Shown here in pieces: positions 1-8,182 of a stretch of 54,534 nt of DNA. The DNA comes from an uncultured Bacilli bacterium. Its GTDB lineage: Bacteria > Bacillota_I > Bacilli_A > RF39 > UBA660. The position numbers and the translations under genes were made by a program. Numbering within the stretch: the first letter of the stretch is position 1; the number at the start of each line of letters is the position of its first letter. The notes under the pieces are model-generated. The model was not told where the DNA came from, ran no database searches, and worked only from the letters and a program-made list of their open reading frames with translations. The stretch is from assembly GCA_947628235.1 (NCBI GenBank), contig CANQZC010000009.1, forward strand, positions 1-54,534, given 5' to 3'.

Positions 1-1650
1 GGTTATACTTTTGGAGGATGGTATAGTGATTCGAAATATAAGAAGAAAGTAACTTCTATTAAGAAGGGTTCTACAGGAAACAAGACTCTTTATGCGAAAT
101 GGACCGCTAATAGTTATACCATTAAGTATAGCGGAAATGGATCAACTAGTGGCAAAATGTCTAGTACTAGTGCAAAATATAATAAATCTGTAACTTTAAC
201 TGCTAATAAATTTAAGAGAACTGGTTATACTTTCACAGGATGGAATACGAAGAAAGATGGAACCGGTACTACTTACAAGAATAAAGAATCTATTAAGAAT
301 TTAACATCTAAGAATAAAGGAACAGTAACTTTATATGCCCAATGGGAAAAAAATATTTATACCATCAATTATAATTTAAATGGTGGAGTTAACAATGAAG
401 ATAACCCAGAAAGTTACTCTGTAGATACGAATACAATTACTTTAAAGAATCCAACAAAAGAGGGATATACTTTTGGAGGATGGTATAGTGATTCTAAATA
501 TAAAAACAAAGTAACCTCTATTAAGAAGGGTTCTACTGGAAATAAAACACTTTATGCAAAGTGGGCACTTACAAAGTATACTGCTAAGTATAATTTAAAT
601 GGTGGTAAAATTTCTGGAACAGCCGTTCAAAGTTTCTATGTTAATACAGAAACCTTTAGTTTACCAAATGCAACTAGAACTGGATACACATTTGATGGAT
701 GGTATACAGACTCTGATTTTAATGAAAAAATTAGCGAAGTAACAAAAGGAACAGCCAAAAATGTAGAATTTTATGCAAAGTGGACTCCAATAACTTATCA
801 TGTAAGTTTTGATAGTAATGGCGGATTAGGAGATAATATTGATTCTATTACTTGTACTTACGATGAGATTTGCAGTTTACCTAGCGCAAACTATTCTCAT
901 GATAGTTTAACTTTTGTTAGTTGGAATACTAATAAAAATAATACTGGTAAAAGTTATGAACCTAGCCAAGAAGTTAAAAACTTAAGTTCAGTAGCTGACG
1001 ATAATGTTGTTTTATACGCACAATATAGTGTAGCATCTACTCCGACACCAGTTGTTGAGGCAACGACATATAGTACAATTAGGGTAACATTTACTCCTGT
1101 TACCGGTGCTGATGGATATGATGTTTATCGTTCTACAAGTATTAATGGTCCTTATAACTATGTTGGTGGAAAAACCACTGAGAAATATTATTTGGATTCT
1201 AATTTGAAAGAAAAAACAACTTATTATTATCAGGTAATAGCTTATGTTTTAAATGAAGATAATATTAAGGTATATAGTTCTGCTTCTGAAGTAGTAGCGG
1301 CAACTACCCCTTATAAACCAAAATTTACTTTCTCATTTAGTCCAACTTTGGGAAAGTATCATAGTATAACATCTTTGATAATAACAAATACGGGTAAAGC
1401 TAATATGGAAATTACGAATTATTTTCAGGTTTATCCTTATGAAAATGCGACAGACTCTACAGCCTGTGCTTTAGGATATGGTAAATTTGAAAAAATAATT
1501 ATTGCACCAGGAGAAAGTGTGTTTTTAACCTTAGAACTAGATACTTCTAGATATTTCAGTTCCGGTTGCCGTGTTAATGCTCTCTTTACTTACGATGGTG
1601 GCAGTAGTTACTTTTCTCTTTATGCAGATGGAAGAGGAGTATTCCTTTAA
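1..1650 (+). CDS. InlB B-repeat (Listeria-Bacteroides repeat) surface protein, 5'-truncated by window edge
   Basis: The reading frame is open from base 1, so the gene starts upstream of the window; the ATG at 157 is internal. About 550 residues are visible. They contain at least five InlB-type B repeats, recognisable by GYTFxGWxx...TLYAKW or LYAQW. A fibronectin-III-like segment follows (about nt 1030-1310), then a C-terminal beta-rich domain with spaced cysteines. No LPXTG motif or C-terminal membrane segment is seen, so any anchor must be N-terminal or non-covalent. This repeat family is known from secreted adhesins of Gram-positive bacteria and Bacteroides. Repeats at nt 1-105 and 463-567 are nearly the same at DNA level, indicating recent internal duplication. 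The ligand is unknown. Confidence 0.85.
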   Translation, partial: GYTFGGWYSDSKYKKKVTSIKKGSTGNKTLYAKWTANSYTIKYSGNGSTSGKMSSTSAKYNKSVTLTANKFKRTGYTFTGWNTKKDGTGTTYKNKESIKNLTSKNKGTVTLYAQWEKNIYTINYNLNGGVNNEDNPESYSVDTNTITLKNPTKEGYTFGGWYSDSKYKNKVTSIKKGSTGNKTLYAKWALTKYTAKYNLNGGKISGTAVQSFYVNTETFSLPNATRTGYTFDGWYTDSDFNEKISEVTKGTAKNVEFYAKWTPITYHVSFDSNGGLGDNIDSITCTYDEICSLPSANYSHDSLTFVSWNTNKNNTGKSYEPSQEVKNLSSVADDNVVLYAQYSVASTPTPVVEATTYSTIRVTFTPVTGADGYDVYRSTSINGPYNYVGGKTTEKYYLDSNLKEKTTYYYQVIAYVLNEDNIKVYSSASEVVAATTPYKPKFTFSFSPTLGKYHSITSLIITNTGKANMEITNYFQVYPYENATDSTACALGYGKFEKIIIAPGESVFLTLELDTSRYFSSGCRVNALFTYDGGSSYFSLYADGRGVFL

Positions 1651-1654
1651 TCAA

Positions 1655-1685
1655 AAAAAGTAATAGATTCAATCTATTACTTTTT
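1655..1685. terminator. Bidirectional terminator between convergent genes
   Basis: Two 15-base arms (AAAAAGTAATAGATT and its exact complement) are separated by a single C, so A and T tracts flank the hairpin on both strands. It can end the rightward surface-protein transcript and the leftward def operon. It overlaps the last codons of the small leftward ORF. Confidence 0.8.
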
Positions 1686-1809
1686 CGTTTTCTTCTGTTT
1701 GTTCAATACCAATAGTATGTTCTTCTTCAGGACCTACAAAATGGTAAATAATGAAAGAACAGATACATGCTACTAGAAATAATAAAATATATTTTAAAGC
1801 ACCTTTCAT
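1669..1809 (-). CDS. Small single-pass membrane protein, 46 aa
   Basis: A 46-codon ORF preceded by a strong ribosome site (AGGAGGAACT then ATG). The product starts MKGALKYILLFLVAC, with one hydrophobic segment at about residues 5-25, and ends in an acidic, glutamate-rich tail. It lies 8 bases downstream of def on the same strand, so it is probably co-transcribed with it. Its stop codon sits inside the shared terminator hairpin. I do not recognise the family. The good ribosome site and the operon position argue that it is real, not chance. Confidence 0.6.
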   Translation of the reverse strand: MKGALKYILLFLVACICSFIIYHFVGPEEEHTIGIEQTEENEKVID

Positions 1810-1817
1810 AGTTCCTC

Positions 1818-2366
1818 CTAAATTAATCGAATTTCATCATCGGTATAGAATGGATGTTTTGGATCAATTCTTTCATAGAATAAAATTCCTTCTAGATGAT
1901 CTATTTCATGTTGAAAGGCGATAGATAATTCTTCTCTAGCGCGATATCGAATAGGGTTTCCATCTTCATCAAATCCCTCGACGGTTACTCTTGCGTATCT
2001 TTTAATATGTCCTTCTACATCTCTGTTGACGCTTAGACATCCTTCTCCTTCTTCCGCTGCTATCATCTCATCAGAGTAACTTACTATTTTTGGATTGACA
2101 ACGACATAGTTATGGAATTTTCCTTCTTCATATTCATGAACGATGATAATAATTCTTTTAGAGATTCCTAATTGAGGAAAAGCAAGTCCCATTCCTGGAC
2201 GCAATTCATATTTCTTTTCGTATTCTTCAATCTGACTATAAGTGAGTTCTTGGATAGCTCTTCGAATATAATCTTTATATTCTTGAGGAAGAGGGAAGGT
2301 TGCTTCTTCTGCTTTTTGATGTAGTATCTTTTCTTTTTCATCTAAAATATTTAATTTTTCAAACAT
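1818..2366 (-). CDS. def: Peptide deformylase
   Basis: Removes the formyl group from the N-terminal methionine of nascent proteins; a cytoplasmic metalloenzyme. All three signature motifs of the family are present: GMGLAFPQLG (motif 1, with Phe in place of the usual Ala before PQ), EGCLS (motif 2, metal-ligand Cys) and QHEIDH (motif 3, the two metal-ligand His and the catalytic Glu). The 182-aa length and the insertion before motif 2 fit the type 2 deformylases of Gram-positive bacteria. The N-terminal helix MFEKLNILDEKEKILHQKAE is also typical of that group. It is probably the first gene of a two-gene leftward operon with the 46-aa membrane peptide. Confidence 0.96.
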   Translation of the reverse strand: MFEKLNILDEKEKILHQKAEEATFPLPQEYKDYIRRAIQELTYSQIEEYEKKYELRPGMGLAFPQLGISKRIIIIVHEYEEGKFHNYVVVNPKIVSYSDEMIAAEEGEGCLSVNRDVEGHIKRYARVTVEGFDEDGNPIRYRAREELSIAFQHEIDHLEGILFYERIDPKHPFYTDDEIRLI

Positions 2367-2439
2367 TTTTTCTCACTTCCAAGTACTCTTATTATAGCAA
2401 ACAATCGTCTAAAAGAAAAGAAAAAAGAAGTAAAAACTT

Positions 2440-2637
2440 CTATCTTCTAGGGCCATTACCATTGCCATCAAAGGCACGGGCACCAATAACAATAACTAAA
2501 AGGATGAAGAGTACTAGAATAATAGCAGCACCGTATCCTGCTCCATATCCATACCCGTTATTTCCACCATTGCAGCATCCATTTCCTTGGATGCCAGGGT
2601 ATCCTCCGTATCCTTGATATCCACCGTAGTAATACAT
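2440..2637 (-). CDS. YjcZ-like Gly/Tyr-rich small membrane protein (sporulation-associated family)
   Basis: The 65-aa product has a Gly/Tyr/Asn-rich N-terminal half with a CC pair (residues 1-35), then a hydrophobic segment IILVLFILLVIVIGA and a short polar tail. This is the layout of the YjcZ family of small sporulation proteins, where a glycine-rich region precedes an ALIVVLFILLIIVG-like stretch. The ribosome site GGAGG lies 6-7 bases before the ATG. The opposite strand is also open but lacks a family match. Family membership is inferred from composition and layout, so it is less secure than for the enzymes around it. Confidence 0.65.
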   Translation of the reverse strand: MYYYGGYQGYGGYPGIQGNGCCNGGNNGYGYGAGYGAAIILVLFILLVIVIGARAFDGNGNGPRR

Positions 2638-2731
2638 ATAAACCTCCTAACTATTCAGTATATTTTATGGGAATCTTTCCTCTATGTTCATGATGAATGT
2701 CTAGGTTTTCTGATTTGTTTTGGAAAATCGT

Positions 2732-2760
2732 TTGTCAAAGAAGAAAGAATATGATATCAT
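2732..2760 (+). promoter_or_regulatory. Sigma-A type promoter of ftsW-like gene
   Basis: TTGTCA (2732-2737), a 17-base spacer and TATCAT (2755-2760), followed 31 bases later by the ATG at 2792 with AAAGGTGA as ribosome site. Confidence 0.6.
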
Positions 2761-2791
2761 AGTATATGAGATAAGGTAGAAAGGTGATACT

Positions 2792-3955
2792 ATGTTAGCA
2801 ACGATTAAAGAACGCTTTCAAAAAATGGATAAACTAGTTTTATTTATTACCATTCTACTTAGTGTTTTTGGCTTATTTAATATTGTTACAGCTTCTTCTA
2901 GAGAGGCTGTAGTAGGGTTAGATAAGTCTGTTTATTATTACTTTTATCGTCACTTAGCTGTTTTAATTATTGGTTTTGTGGCGTATTTTATCATTTTGAA
3001 TGTAGAGACGAAAAAGTATTATAAAATTGTTCCGGTTCTCTTTCTTGCGGTCGTTATTTTAAATGGGTATGTTATTATTAATGGAAAGATTACGCGTGGA
3101 GCATTGAACTGGTTAGATTTAGGATTCTTTAATTTACAACCGAGTGAGTTAGCAAAACCGGTGATGATTGCGATGTTAGCTCTTTATATTGAAAAATGGG
3201 GAAAACGGATTCATAATCCAAAAGTAAAGCATCGAAATTTAATTGGTATTTTTTGTTTTTTAGGACTTGTTATTCCCGCTTTAGTTTTCCTACAAAAAGA
3301 CCTTGGTACAATGTTAATTCAAGTAGCTATTTTTGGAATGATTTATTTATTAAGTCCAATTCTACCGAAAGAAAAGTGGAAAGTAATTGGTTATCTAGTC
3401 GTCGTTATTGTTTTTGCAGGATTAGCAATTTATGCAATTAAAGGACATATTTTATCGGAAGAACAATTAGCGCGATTTAAATATCTAGATCCTTGTTCGA
3501 CAGAGAATTTTGCCAAAGCAGGATATCAGGTATGTAATGCTTATGTAGCTATCAATTTAGGGGGATTAACGGGAGTTGGAATTGGTAAAAGTACTCAGAA
3601 GTATTCTTATATTCCAGAAGCCCATACCGATATGGTATTTGCTATTTTAGCAGAGGAATATGGTTTCTGTGTAGGTCTTCTTATTTTAATTCTTTATACG
3701 ATTATTATTTATCGAACTTTAATGCTTTCTAGTAAGGCAAGTACGATTCGAGGAAAATATATGTGTTTAGGAGTTGCTACCTATCTTTTCGCGCATATCT
3801 TTATCAATTTAGGTGGTATGTTTGGATTAATTCCATTAACAGGAGTACCTCTTCCATTCTTATCTTATGGAGGAAGTTTTACCATTTCTTTACTTGCTGC
3901 TTTAGCGATTGTTCAAAGAGTTCATATGGAAACGAAATCCAAAGTTCAATTTTAG
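2792..3955 (+). CDS. ftsW: SEDS-family peptidoglycan glycosyltransferase, FtsW/RodA/SpoVE type
   Basis: Polytopic membrane protein of 387 aa with about ten hydrophobic segments. SEDS proteins polymerise lipid II into glycan strands with a partner class B PBP. Family signatures are the loop PEAHTDMVFAILAEEYG and the C-terminal TGVPLPFLSYGGS. The PEAHTD form (not PEQHTD) points to the FtsW/SpoVE branch rather than RodA. The periplasmic loop contains an unusual cysteine pair (DPCSTENF...YQVCNAY), which could form a disulphide. No division or PBP genes are adjacent, so the assignment to division, elongation or cortex synthesis rests on sequence alone. Confidence 0.82.
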   Translation: MLATIKERFQKMDKLVLFITILLSVFGLFNIVTASSREAVVGLDKSVYYYFYRHLAVLIIGFVAYFIILNVETKKYYKIVPVLFLAVVILNGYVIINGKITRGALNWLDLGFFNLQPSELAKPVMIAMLALYIEKWGKRIHNPKVKHRNLIGIFCFLGLVIPALVFLQKDLGTMLIQVAIFGMIYLLSPILPKEKWKVIGYLVVVIVFAGLAIYAIKGHILSEEQLARFKYLDPCSTENFAKAGYQVCNAYVAINLGGLTGVGIGKSTQKYSYIPEAHTDMVFAILAEEYGFCVGLLILILYTIIIYRTLMLSSKASTIRGKYMCLGVATYLFAHIFINLGGMFGLIPLTGVPLPFLSYGGSFTISLLAALAIVQRVHMETKSKVQF

Positions 3956-3964
3956 GGGGAAACT

Positions 3965-4744
3965 ATGCAGGAGAAATTAGAAGTTTTAGAACAAGAGATT
4001 CTTCGTTTGAAAGGGGAGAGTGTTTCTACCATAAAGAATTCGGTTGGTCCTCTTTTAGAAGAAGTCTATGAAGAGATAAAAAAAGAAAAGATAGAGGATA
4101 TTCCTACTTTATTAAAACTTTCTCAATTAGAAAATCTTCTTTCCATTCGCATGATTGATGCTTCTCCTAAAATTGAACCAGCTTCAGCAAGTGATTCTTT
4201 TAAGGCGATTGAACAGCTTGTGTTCTATACGAGAAATCAAGCTTCTTCAAAATTAGGAGTGAATGTTGTAGAAGATAGTTTACGGACAAGAAGTAAAGAT
4301 TTTTCTCTTCTTTTATTGGAGAATGCTAGAAACTTAGGAATTCCTGCGACCATGATTGATTTAGAAATTACTTTTTCTTTTCCTTATCCTCACTATGTAG
4401 TTCTTGCCTATGTAGAAGAATTTTATCTACTCGATTTAACTTATCAAGAATTCTTTTTACTAGGGTATAACTTTCCAAATCGATATTATCCTCATCCTAC
4501 CTTCTTAAGAGTTTGTGAGATAGGAGGGAGAATGATGGGAGAAAGGGAACATACAGCGCGAGAAATGATTGAAAATGGCTATTTAAAAGTCGCTAGTAAA
4601 GAGTTTCAAGAGTATGGGGATGCCTGTTTAGAGTTTGGAGGAAAAGAAGAGAAATTTCCTTATTTTGAAGAAATGATGAAACAAATAGAGAGAAGTAGTG
4701 AAAAAAGTGATCGTATATTGTTATCCAAAATGCACAACCTGTAA
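3965..4744 (+). CDS. Hypothetical protein, 259 aa
   Basis: I do not recognise this protein. It begins 9 bases after ftsW with a GGGGGA ribosome site, so it is probably in the same operon. The N terminus is a predicted coiled coil (MQEKLEVLEQEILRLKGE), the middle is mixed alpha/beta, and there is no signal peptide or membrane segment. The segment YVVLAYVEEFYLLDLTYQEF resembles the catalytic-domain edge strands of papain-like or transglutaminase folds. However, no Cys-His pair in the right order is evident, so I do not assign activity. Its 3' end overlaps the next gene by 47 bases in another frame. Confidence 0.7.
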   Translation: MQEKLEVLEQEILRLKGESVSTIKNSVGPLLEEVYEEIKKEKIEDIPTLLKLSQLENLLSIRMIDASPKIEPASASDSFKAIEQLVFYTRNQASSKLGVNVVEDSLRTRSKDFSLLLLENARNLGIPATMIDLEITFSFPYPHYVVLAYVEEFYLLDLTYQEFFLLGYNFPNRYYPHPTFLRVCEIGGRMMGEREHTAREMIENGYLKVASKEFQEYGDACLEFGGKEEKFPYFEEMMKQIERSSEKSDRILLSKMHNL

Positions 4745-5057
4745 GAAGGCATTAAAGTATTTAGAGGAAAAGAATATTGCTTATGAAGAGAAAAATATAA
4801 AGGAGAATCCTCCTAAGAAAGAAGAATTACAAAGTTGGGTAGATAAAAATTTAGTTTCTCTTTCAAAACTATGGAATACGAGTGGTATTCTTTATCGTGA
4901 GAGAAATTTAAAAGAAAAATTAAAAGAGTATTCTATTTCTCAACAATTAGAGATGTTATCACAAGAAGGAATGCTTTTAAAGAGACCAATCGTGGTGATG
5001 GAAGATAAGGTCTTAGTTGGATTCCATGAAAAAGAATGGGAAGAAAACTTAAAATAG
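4698..5057 (+). CDS. Spx/ArsC-family thioredoxin-fold protein
   Basis: The 119-aa product starts at GTG (4698), inside the end of the preceding gene. The N terminus VIVYCYPKCTTCKKALKYL has the CxxC redox motif of the ArsC/Spx/YffB family, and the C-terminal KRPIVVMEDKVLVGF matches the family's RPI(V) cis-proline segment. Spx binds RNA polymerase alpha and MgsR/YffB-like members sense thiol stress. True arsenate reductase activity is unlikely to be predictable here because no ars genes are near. Typical family length is 115-130 aa, so the gene is complete. Confidence 0.85.
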   Translation: MKKVIVYCYPKCTTCKKALKYLEEKNIAYEEKNIKENPPKKEELQSWVDKNLVSLSKLWNTSGILYRERNLKEKLKEYSISQQLEMLSQEGMLLKRPIVVMEDKVLVGFHEKEWEENLK

Positions 5058-5059
5058 TC

Positions 5060-5088
5060 TTGCGCTTTTTCTAAAAATAGTGTATATT
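5060..5088 (+). promoter_or_regulatory. Promoter of rpsO
   Basis: TTGCGC (5060-5065), a 17-base spacer and TATATT (5083-5088). The predicted start is near 5095, giving a leader of about 75 nt. Confidence 0.6.
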
Positions 5089-5094
5089 ATGTTT

Positions 5095-5170
5095 GTACTT
5101 CCTCTTGGAGAGAAGAGTCTCCGACTTTCTCTAGGAAGAAGCGTATGATAATCAGAAAGGAGATTTTATT
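5095..5170 (+). promoter_or_regulatory. Structured 5' leader of rpsO, likely S15 autoregulation element
   Basis: CTTCCT (5098-5103) pairs with AGGAAG (5133-5138), enclosing a hairpin GGAGA/TCTCC (5107-5111 with 5118-5122, extended by flanking pairs). This gives a junction just upstream of the ribosome site AAAGGAG. Several unrelated rpsO leaders are known to bind S15 and repress translation. The position and branched fold fit that idea; the regulatory role is inference. Confidence 0.5.
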
Positions 5171-5440
5171 ATGGCTTTAACAAAAGAAAAGAAAGCAGAA
5201 CTTGTTAAAAAGTATGGAAAGAATGAACAAGATACTGGTTCAATCGAAGTACAAATCGCTATTTTAACAGAAGAAATTAATGCTTTAACAGAACATTTTA
5301 AGGAGCACAAAGGAGATCATCACTCTAAGAGAGGGCTTCTTAGAAAAGTTGGTCAAAGAAGAAGCTTACTTAACTATTTAATTGAAAATGATGTTACAAG
5401 ATATCGTGCTATCGTTAAAGAGTTAGGTTTAAGAAAATAA
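5171..5440 (+). CDS. rpsO: 30S ribosomal protein S15
   Basis: The 89-aa product is the standard S15 length, with the family signatures [35 protein letters not shown] and the C-terminal [13 protein letters not shown]15 binds the 16S rRNA central domain and the S6/S18 platform. The gene has its own promoter and a structured leader, and is followed by a strong terminator before pnp. The rpsO-pnp order is conserved across many bacteria. Confidence 0.98.
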   Translation: MALTKEKKAELVKKYGKNEQDTGSIEVQIAILTEEINALTEHFKEHKGDHHSKRGLLRKVGQRRSLLNYLIENDVTRYRAIVKELGLRK

Positions 5441-5457
5441 CAATTTAGGAAAAAAAC

Positions 5458-5486
5458 AAAGACACTCTTTTTTGAGTGTCTTTCTA
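5458..5486 (+). terminator. Intrinsic terminator between rpsO and pnp
   Basis: AAAGACACTC (5458-5467) pairs with GAGTGTCTTT (5474-5483) over a T-rich loop. The T run after the stem is short (TTTCT), so it may act as a partial terminator or an RNase processing site that lets some transcripts continue into pnp. Confidence 0.7.
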
Positions 5487-5502
5487 GTAGATGGAGGTAA
5501 GA

Positions 5503-7635
5503 ATGAAAAAAGTATATGAATTAGATTTTAGGGGAAGAAAATTAGTTGTAGAACATGGAGAACTTGCGAAACAAGCTCATGGTTCTGTTTTGGTAAGATA
5601 TGGAGATACGGTTATTTTAAGTACGGTCGTTGTTAGTAAGACCGCGAATGTCTTATCTGACTTTTTCCCATTAATGGTTTTATATCAGGAAAAATTATAT
5701 TCTGTAGGAAAGATCCCAGGAGGATTTATTAAAAGGGAAGGTAGACCTACCGAAGCCGCTACTTTAGCAGCTCGTATGATTGACCGTCCAATGCGCCCAT
5801 TATTTCCTGAAAATTTTAGAAATGAAGTTCAAATTGTCAATACCGTACTAAGTGTTGATCCAGATAATTCACCAGAGATGGCTGCTATGTTTGGTTCTTC
5901 TTTAGCAACTTGTATTTCTAAAGTTCCATTCGATGGACCAATTGCTGGAGTAAAAGTTGGTAGAGTAGATGGTAAATTTGTTATTAATCCAACTGTAGAA
6001 GAAACCGAAAAGTCAGATATTGAACTTACCGTTGCTGGTACTAAAGAAGCAATTAACATGGTGGAAGCAGGAGCAAAAGAAGTTTCTGAAGAAGACATGT
6101 TAGAAGCCTTAATGTTTGGTCATGAAGCAATCAAAGAATTAATTGCTTTTGAAGAACAAATTATTGCTGAAATTGGCGTAGAAAAGATGGAATATGAAGT
6201 TCTTGAAATTACAAATGATCTTCATGATGAAGTAGAAAGTTTATGTGCTCATGACTTAGACCAAGCTCTTCGTATTAAAGATAAATTAGAAAAATATAAT
6301 ACAATTGATGAGATTAAGGAAAGAGTTGTTGCAAAATATGAAGAGGAGAATGCGGAACTAGAGGAAGACGAATTAAGAGAATTAACAACGAAAGTAAGAT
6401 TAGTATTAGAAGATATTGAATACAATTTATTCCGTTCTATTGTCGTAAAAGAAAAGATTCGTGCTGATGGTAGAGAGATGACGGAGATTCGTCCATTATC
6501 TACGGATATTGACCTTCTTCCTCGTACGCATGGTTCTGCTCTATTTACGAGAGGAGAAACACAGAGTTTAAGTGTTACTACTTTAGGTGCGTTAGGAGAA
6601 CATCAAATCTTAGATGGTTTGGATTTAGAAACAGAAAAGAGATTTATGTTACACTATAACTTCCCTCAATTTAGTGTTGGGGAAACAGGTCGTTATGGTT
6701 CTCCAGGAAGAAGAGAAATTGGTCATGGTGCATTAGGAGAAAGAGCTCTTGCGCAAGTTATTCCAGATGAGGATACTTTCCCTTATACTATTCGTGTTGT
6801 TAGTGAGATTTTAGAGAGTAATGGTTCTTCTTCTCAAGCAAGTATCTGTGCTGGATGTATGAGTTTAATGGCAGCTGGTGTTCCTATTAAAGCACCTGTT
6901 GCTGGTATTGCGATGGGATTAATTACTTATGGTGATGATTATACTATTCTAACAGATATTCAAGGAATGGAAGATCACTTAGGAGACATGGACTTTAAAG
7001 TAGCAGGTACAAGAGATGGTATTTGTGCTTTACAGATGGATATCAAAATTAAAGGAATTACGAAAGAAATTTTAGAGAAAGCTTTAGCTCAAGCCAAAGT
7101 AGCTCGTATGCAAATCCTAGATGTAATGCAAGCACAAATTCCAGAACCAAGAAAAGAAGTATCTGAATATGCTCCAAAGACAATGACTTTCATGATTCAT
7201 CCAGATAAGATTAAAGAAGTAATTGGTAAGGGTGGAGAAACCATTACGAAGATTATTCTAGAATGTAGTAATGTTACCGCTGTTAACGATGTTAATGCGG
7301 TAAAAGTAGATATTGAAGATGATGGTAGAGTCATCATCTATCATACAAATAAAGAAATTATTGAAGCTACTGCGAACCGTATTAAAGATATTGTAAGAGA
7401 ACCAGAAGTAGATAAAATCTATACAGGAAAAGTAGTAAAGATTTTAAGTGATAAAGGATGTTTCGTAGAATTATGGCCAGGATGTGAAGGAATGGTACAT
7501 ATTAGTCAACTTGCGATGGAAAGAGTTGCCAAAGTTGAAGATGTCGTTAAAGAGGGAGACGAAATTATTGTAAAATGCCTTGGATATGATAATCGTGGAA
7601 GACTTAATTTATCAAGAAAAGAAGCTATTAAATAG
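5503..7635 (+). CDS. pnp: Polyribonucleotide nucleotidyltransferase (PNPase)
   Basis: Phosphorolytic 3'-5' exoribonuclease of RNA decay; 710 aa. The start is set at ATG 5503 (MKKVYELDF) because the upstream in-frame ATG at 5491 overlaps the ribosome site GGAGGT. Two RNase PH-like halves are separated by the all-alpha domain. The second half carries [20 protein letters not shown] and the catalytic region [13 protein letters not shown]. The C terminus has a KH domain ([11 protein letters not shown], the GxxG loop) and an S1 domain ([19 protein letters not shown]). In the degradosome family PNPase associates with RNase Y and helicases, none of which is in the window. The 3' end overlaps the convergent HIT gene by 8 bases. 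Confidence 0.98.
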   Translation: MKKVYELDFRGRKLVVEHGELAKQAHGSVLVRYGDTVILSTVVVSKTANVLSDFFPLMVLYQEKLYSVGKIPGGFIKREGRPTEAATLAARMIDRPMRPLFPENFRNEVQIVNTVLSVDPDNSPEMAAMFGSSLATCISKVPFDGPIAGVKVGRVDGKFVINPTVEETEKSDIELTVAGTKEAINMVEAGAKEVSEEDMLEALMFGHEAIKELIAFEEQIIAEIGVEKMEYEVLEITNDLHDEVESLCAHDLDQALRIKDKLEKYNTIDEIKERVVAKYEEENAELEEDELRELTTKVRLVLEDIEYNLFRSIVVKEKIRADGREMTEIRPLSTDIDLLPRTHGSALFTRGETQSLSVTTLGALGEHQILDGLDLETEKRFMLHYNFPQFSVGETGRYGSPGRREIGHGALGERALAQVIPDEDTFPYTIRVVSEILESNGSSSQASICAGCMSLMAAGVPIKAPVAGIAMGLITYGDDYTILTDIQGMEDHLGDMDFKVAGTRDGICALQMDIKIKGITKEILEKALAQAKVARMQILDVMQAQIPEPRKEVSEYAPKTMTFMIHPDKIKEVIGKGGETITKIILECSNVTAVNDVNAVKVDIEDDGRVIIYHTNKEIIEATANRIKDIVREPEVDKIYTGKVVKILSDKGCFVELWPGCEGMVHISQLAMERVAKVEDVVKEGDEIIVKCLGYDNRGRLNLSRKEAIK

Positions 7636-8005
7636 CTTCTTTTTGAATCTTCTTTAAAACGGTTTCTACCTCTTCTAATTCTTGTTCTTTTTGATAGTAA
7701 GGACAAATGTGAAGGTGGAAATGTTTGATATCTTGAGCTGCTCCATTATTTTGAATTAAACGAAATCCATCTGCATGGAGAGTTTCTTCTAATCTTGCCA
7801 TAATGATTTTGGCAGCTGATAAAATCATTCCTAGAGTTACAATATCAATATCATGAATATCTTGATAATGATTTTTAGGAACGACTAAGGTATGTCCATT
7901 ACTTTCTGGATGAATATCTAAGAAAGCAAGAACAAAATCATCTTCATATACTTTCAAGCAAGGAATTTCTCCTCTTACAATTTTACAAAATAAACAATCT
8001 TCCAT
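7628..8005 (-). CDS. HIT-family nucleotide hydrolase/transferase (HinT-like)
   Basis: The 125-aa product carries the histidine triad [10 protein letters not shown] near the C terminus, the HTLVVPKNH strand and an N-terminal [13 protein letters not shown] with a CxxC that often binds zinc in this family. HinT-like proteins hydrolyse purine nucleotide phosphoramidates such as AMP-lysine. The promoter TATAAT and an AGGTGA ribosome site lie directly upstream on the minus strand. The gene is convergent with pnp and shares 8 bases with its end. The substrate cannot be told from sequence. Confidence 0.93.
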   Translation of the reverse strand: MEDCLFCKIVRGEIPCLKVYEDDFVLAFLDIHPESNGHTLVVPKNHYQDIHDIDIVTLGMILSAAKIIMARLEETLHADGFRLIQNNGAAQDIKHFHLHICPYYQKEQELEEVETVLKKIQKEAI

Positions 8006-8030
8006 AATTCACCTCATATCCATTATATCA

Positions 8031-8054
8031 CAAAAAAGATGAGTTTCCTCATCT
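8031..8054 (-). terminator. Leftward terminator hairpin upstream of the HIT gene
   Basis: Read on the minus strand, AGATGAG (8054-8048) pairs with CTCATCT (8043-8037) over a GAAA loop, followed by six U. It lies upstream of the HIT promoter, so it ends a different leftward transcript. A possible -10 (TACAAT, minus strand, 8086-8091) could start a very short RNA, but no good -35 is seen. Confidence 0.6.
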
Positions 8055-8182
8055 CGTGTGAATACTTGCGGATATTCATCTTTATATTGTACCAAAGAAG
8101 AGAAAAATATACTTTTCTTACAATTTTTCTTTCTTTTTATTTCAGAATATGATATATTGAATATATAGAAAGGTAGAGAAGT

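Noticed and set aside
2300..2617. Rightward ORF of 105 codons opposite the def start and the YjcZ-like gene
   Set aside because: It is the reverse of a Gly/Tyr-rich coding strand, with Pro/Tyr-rich output, no ribosome site and overlap with def.
5491..5502. Upstream ATG as the pnp start
   Set aside because: It forms part of the ribosome site for the ATG at 5503, which gives the normal N terminus.
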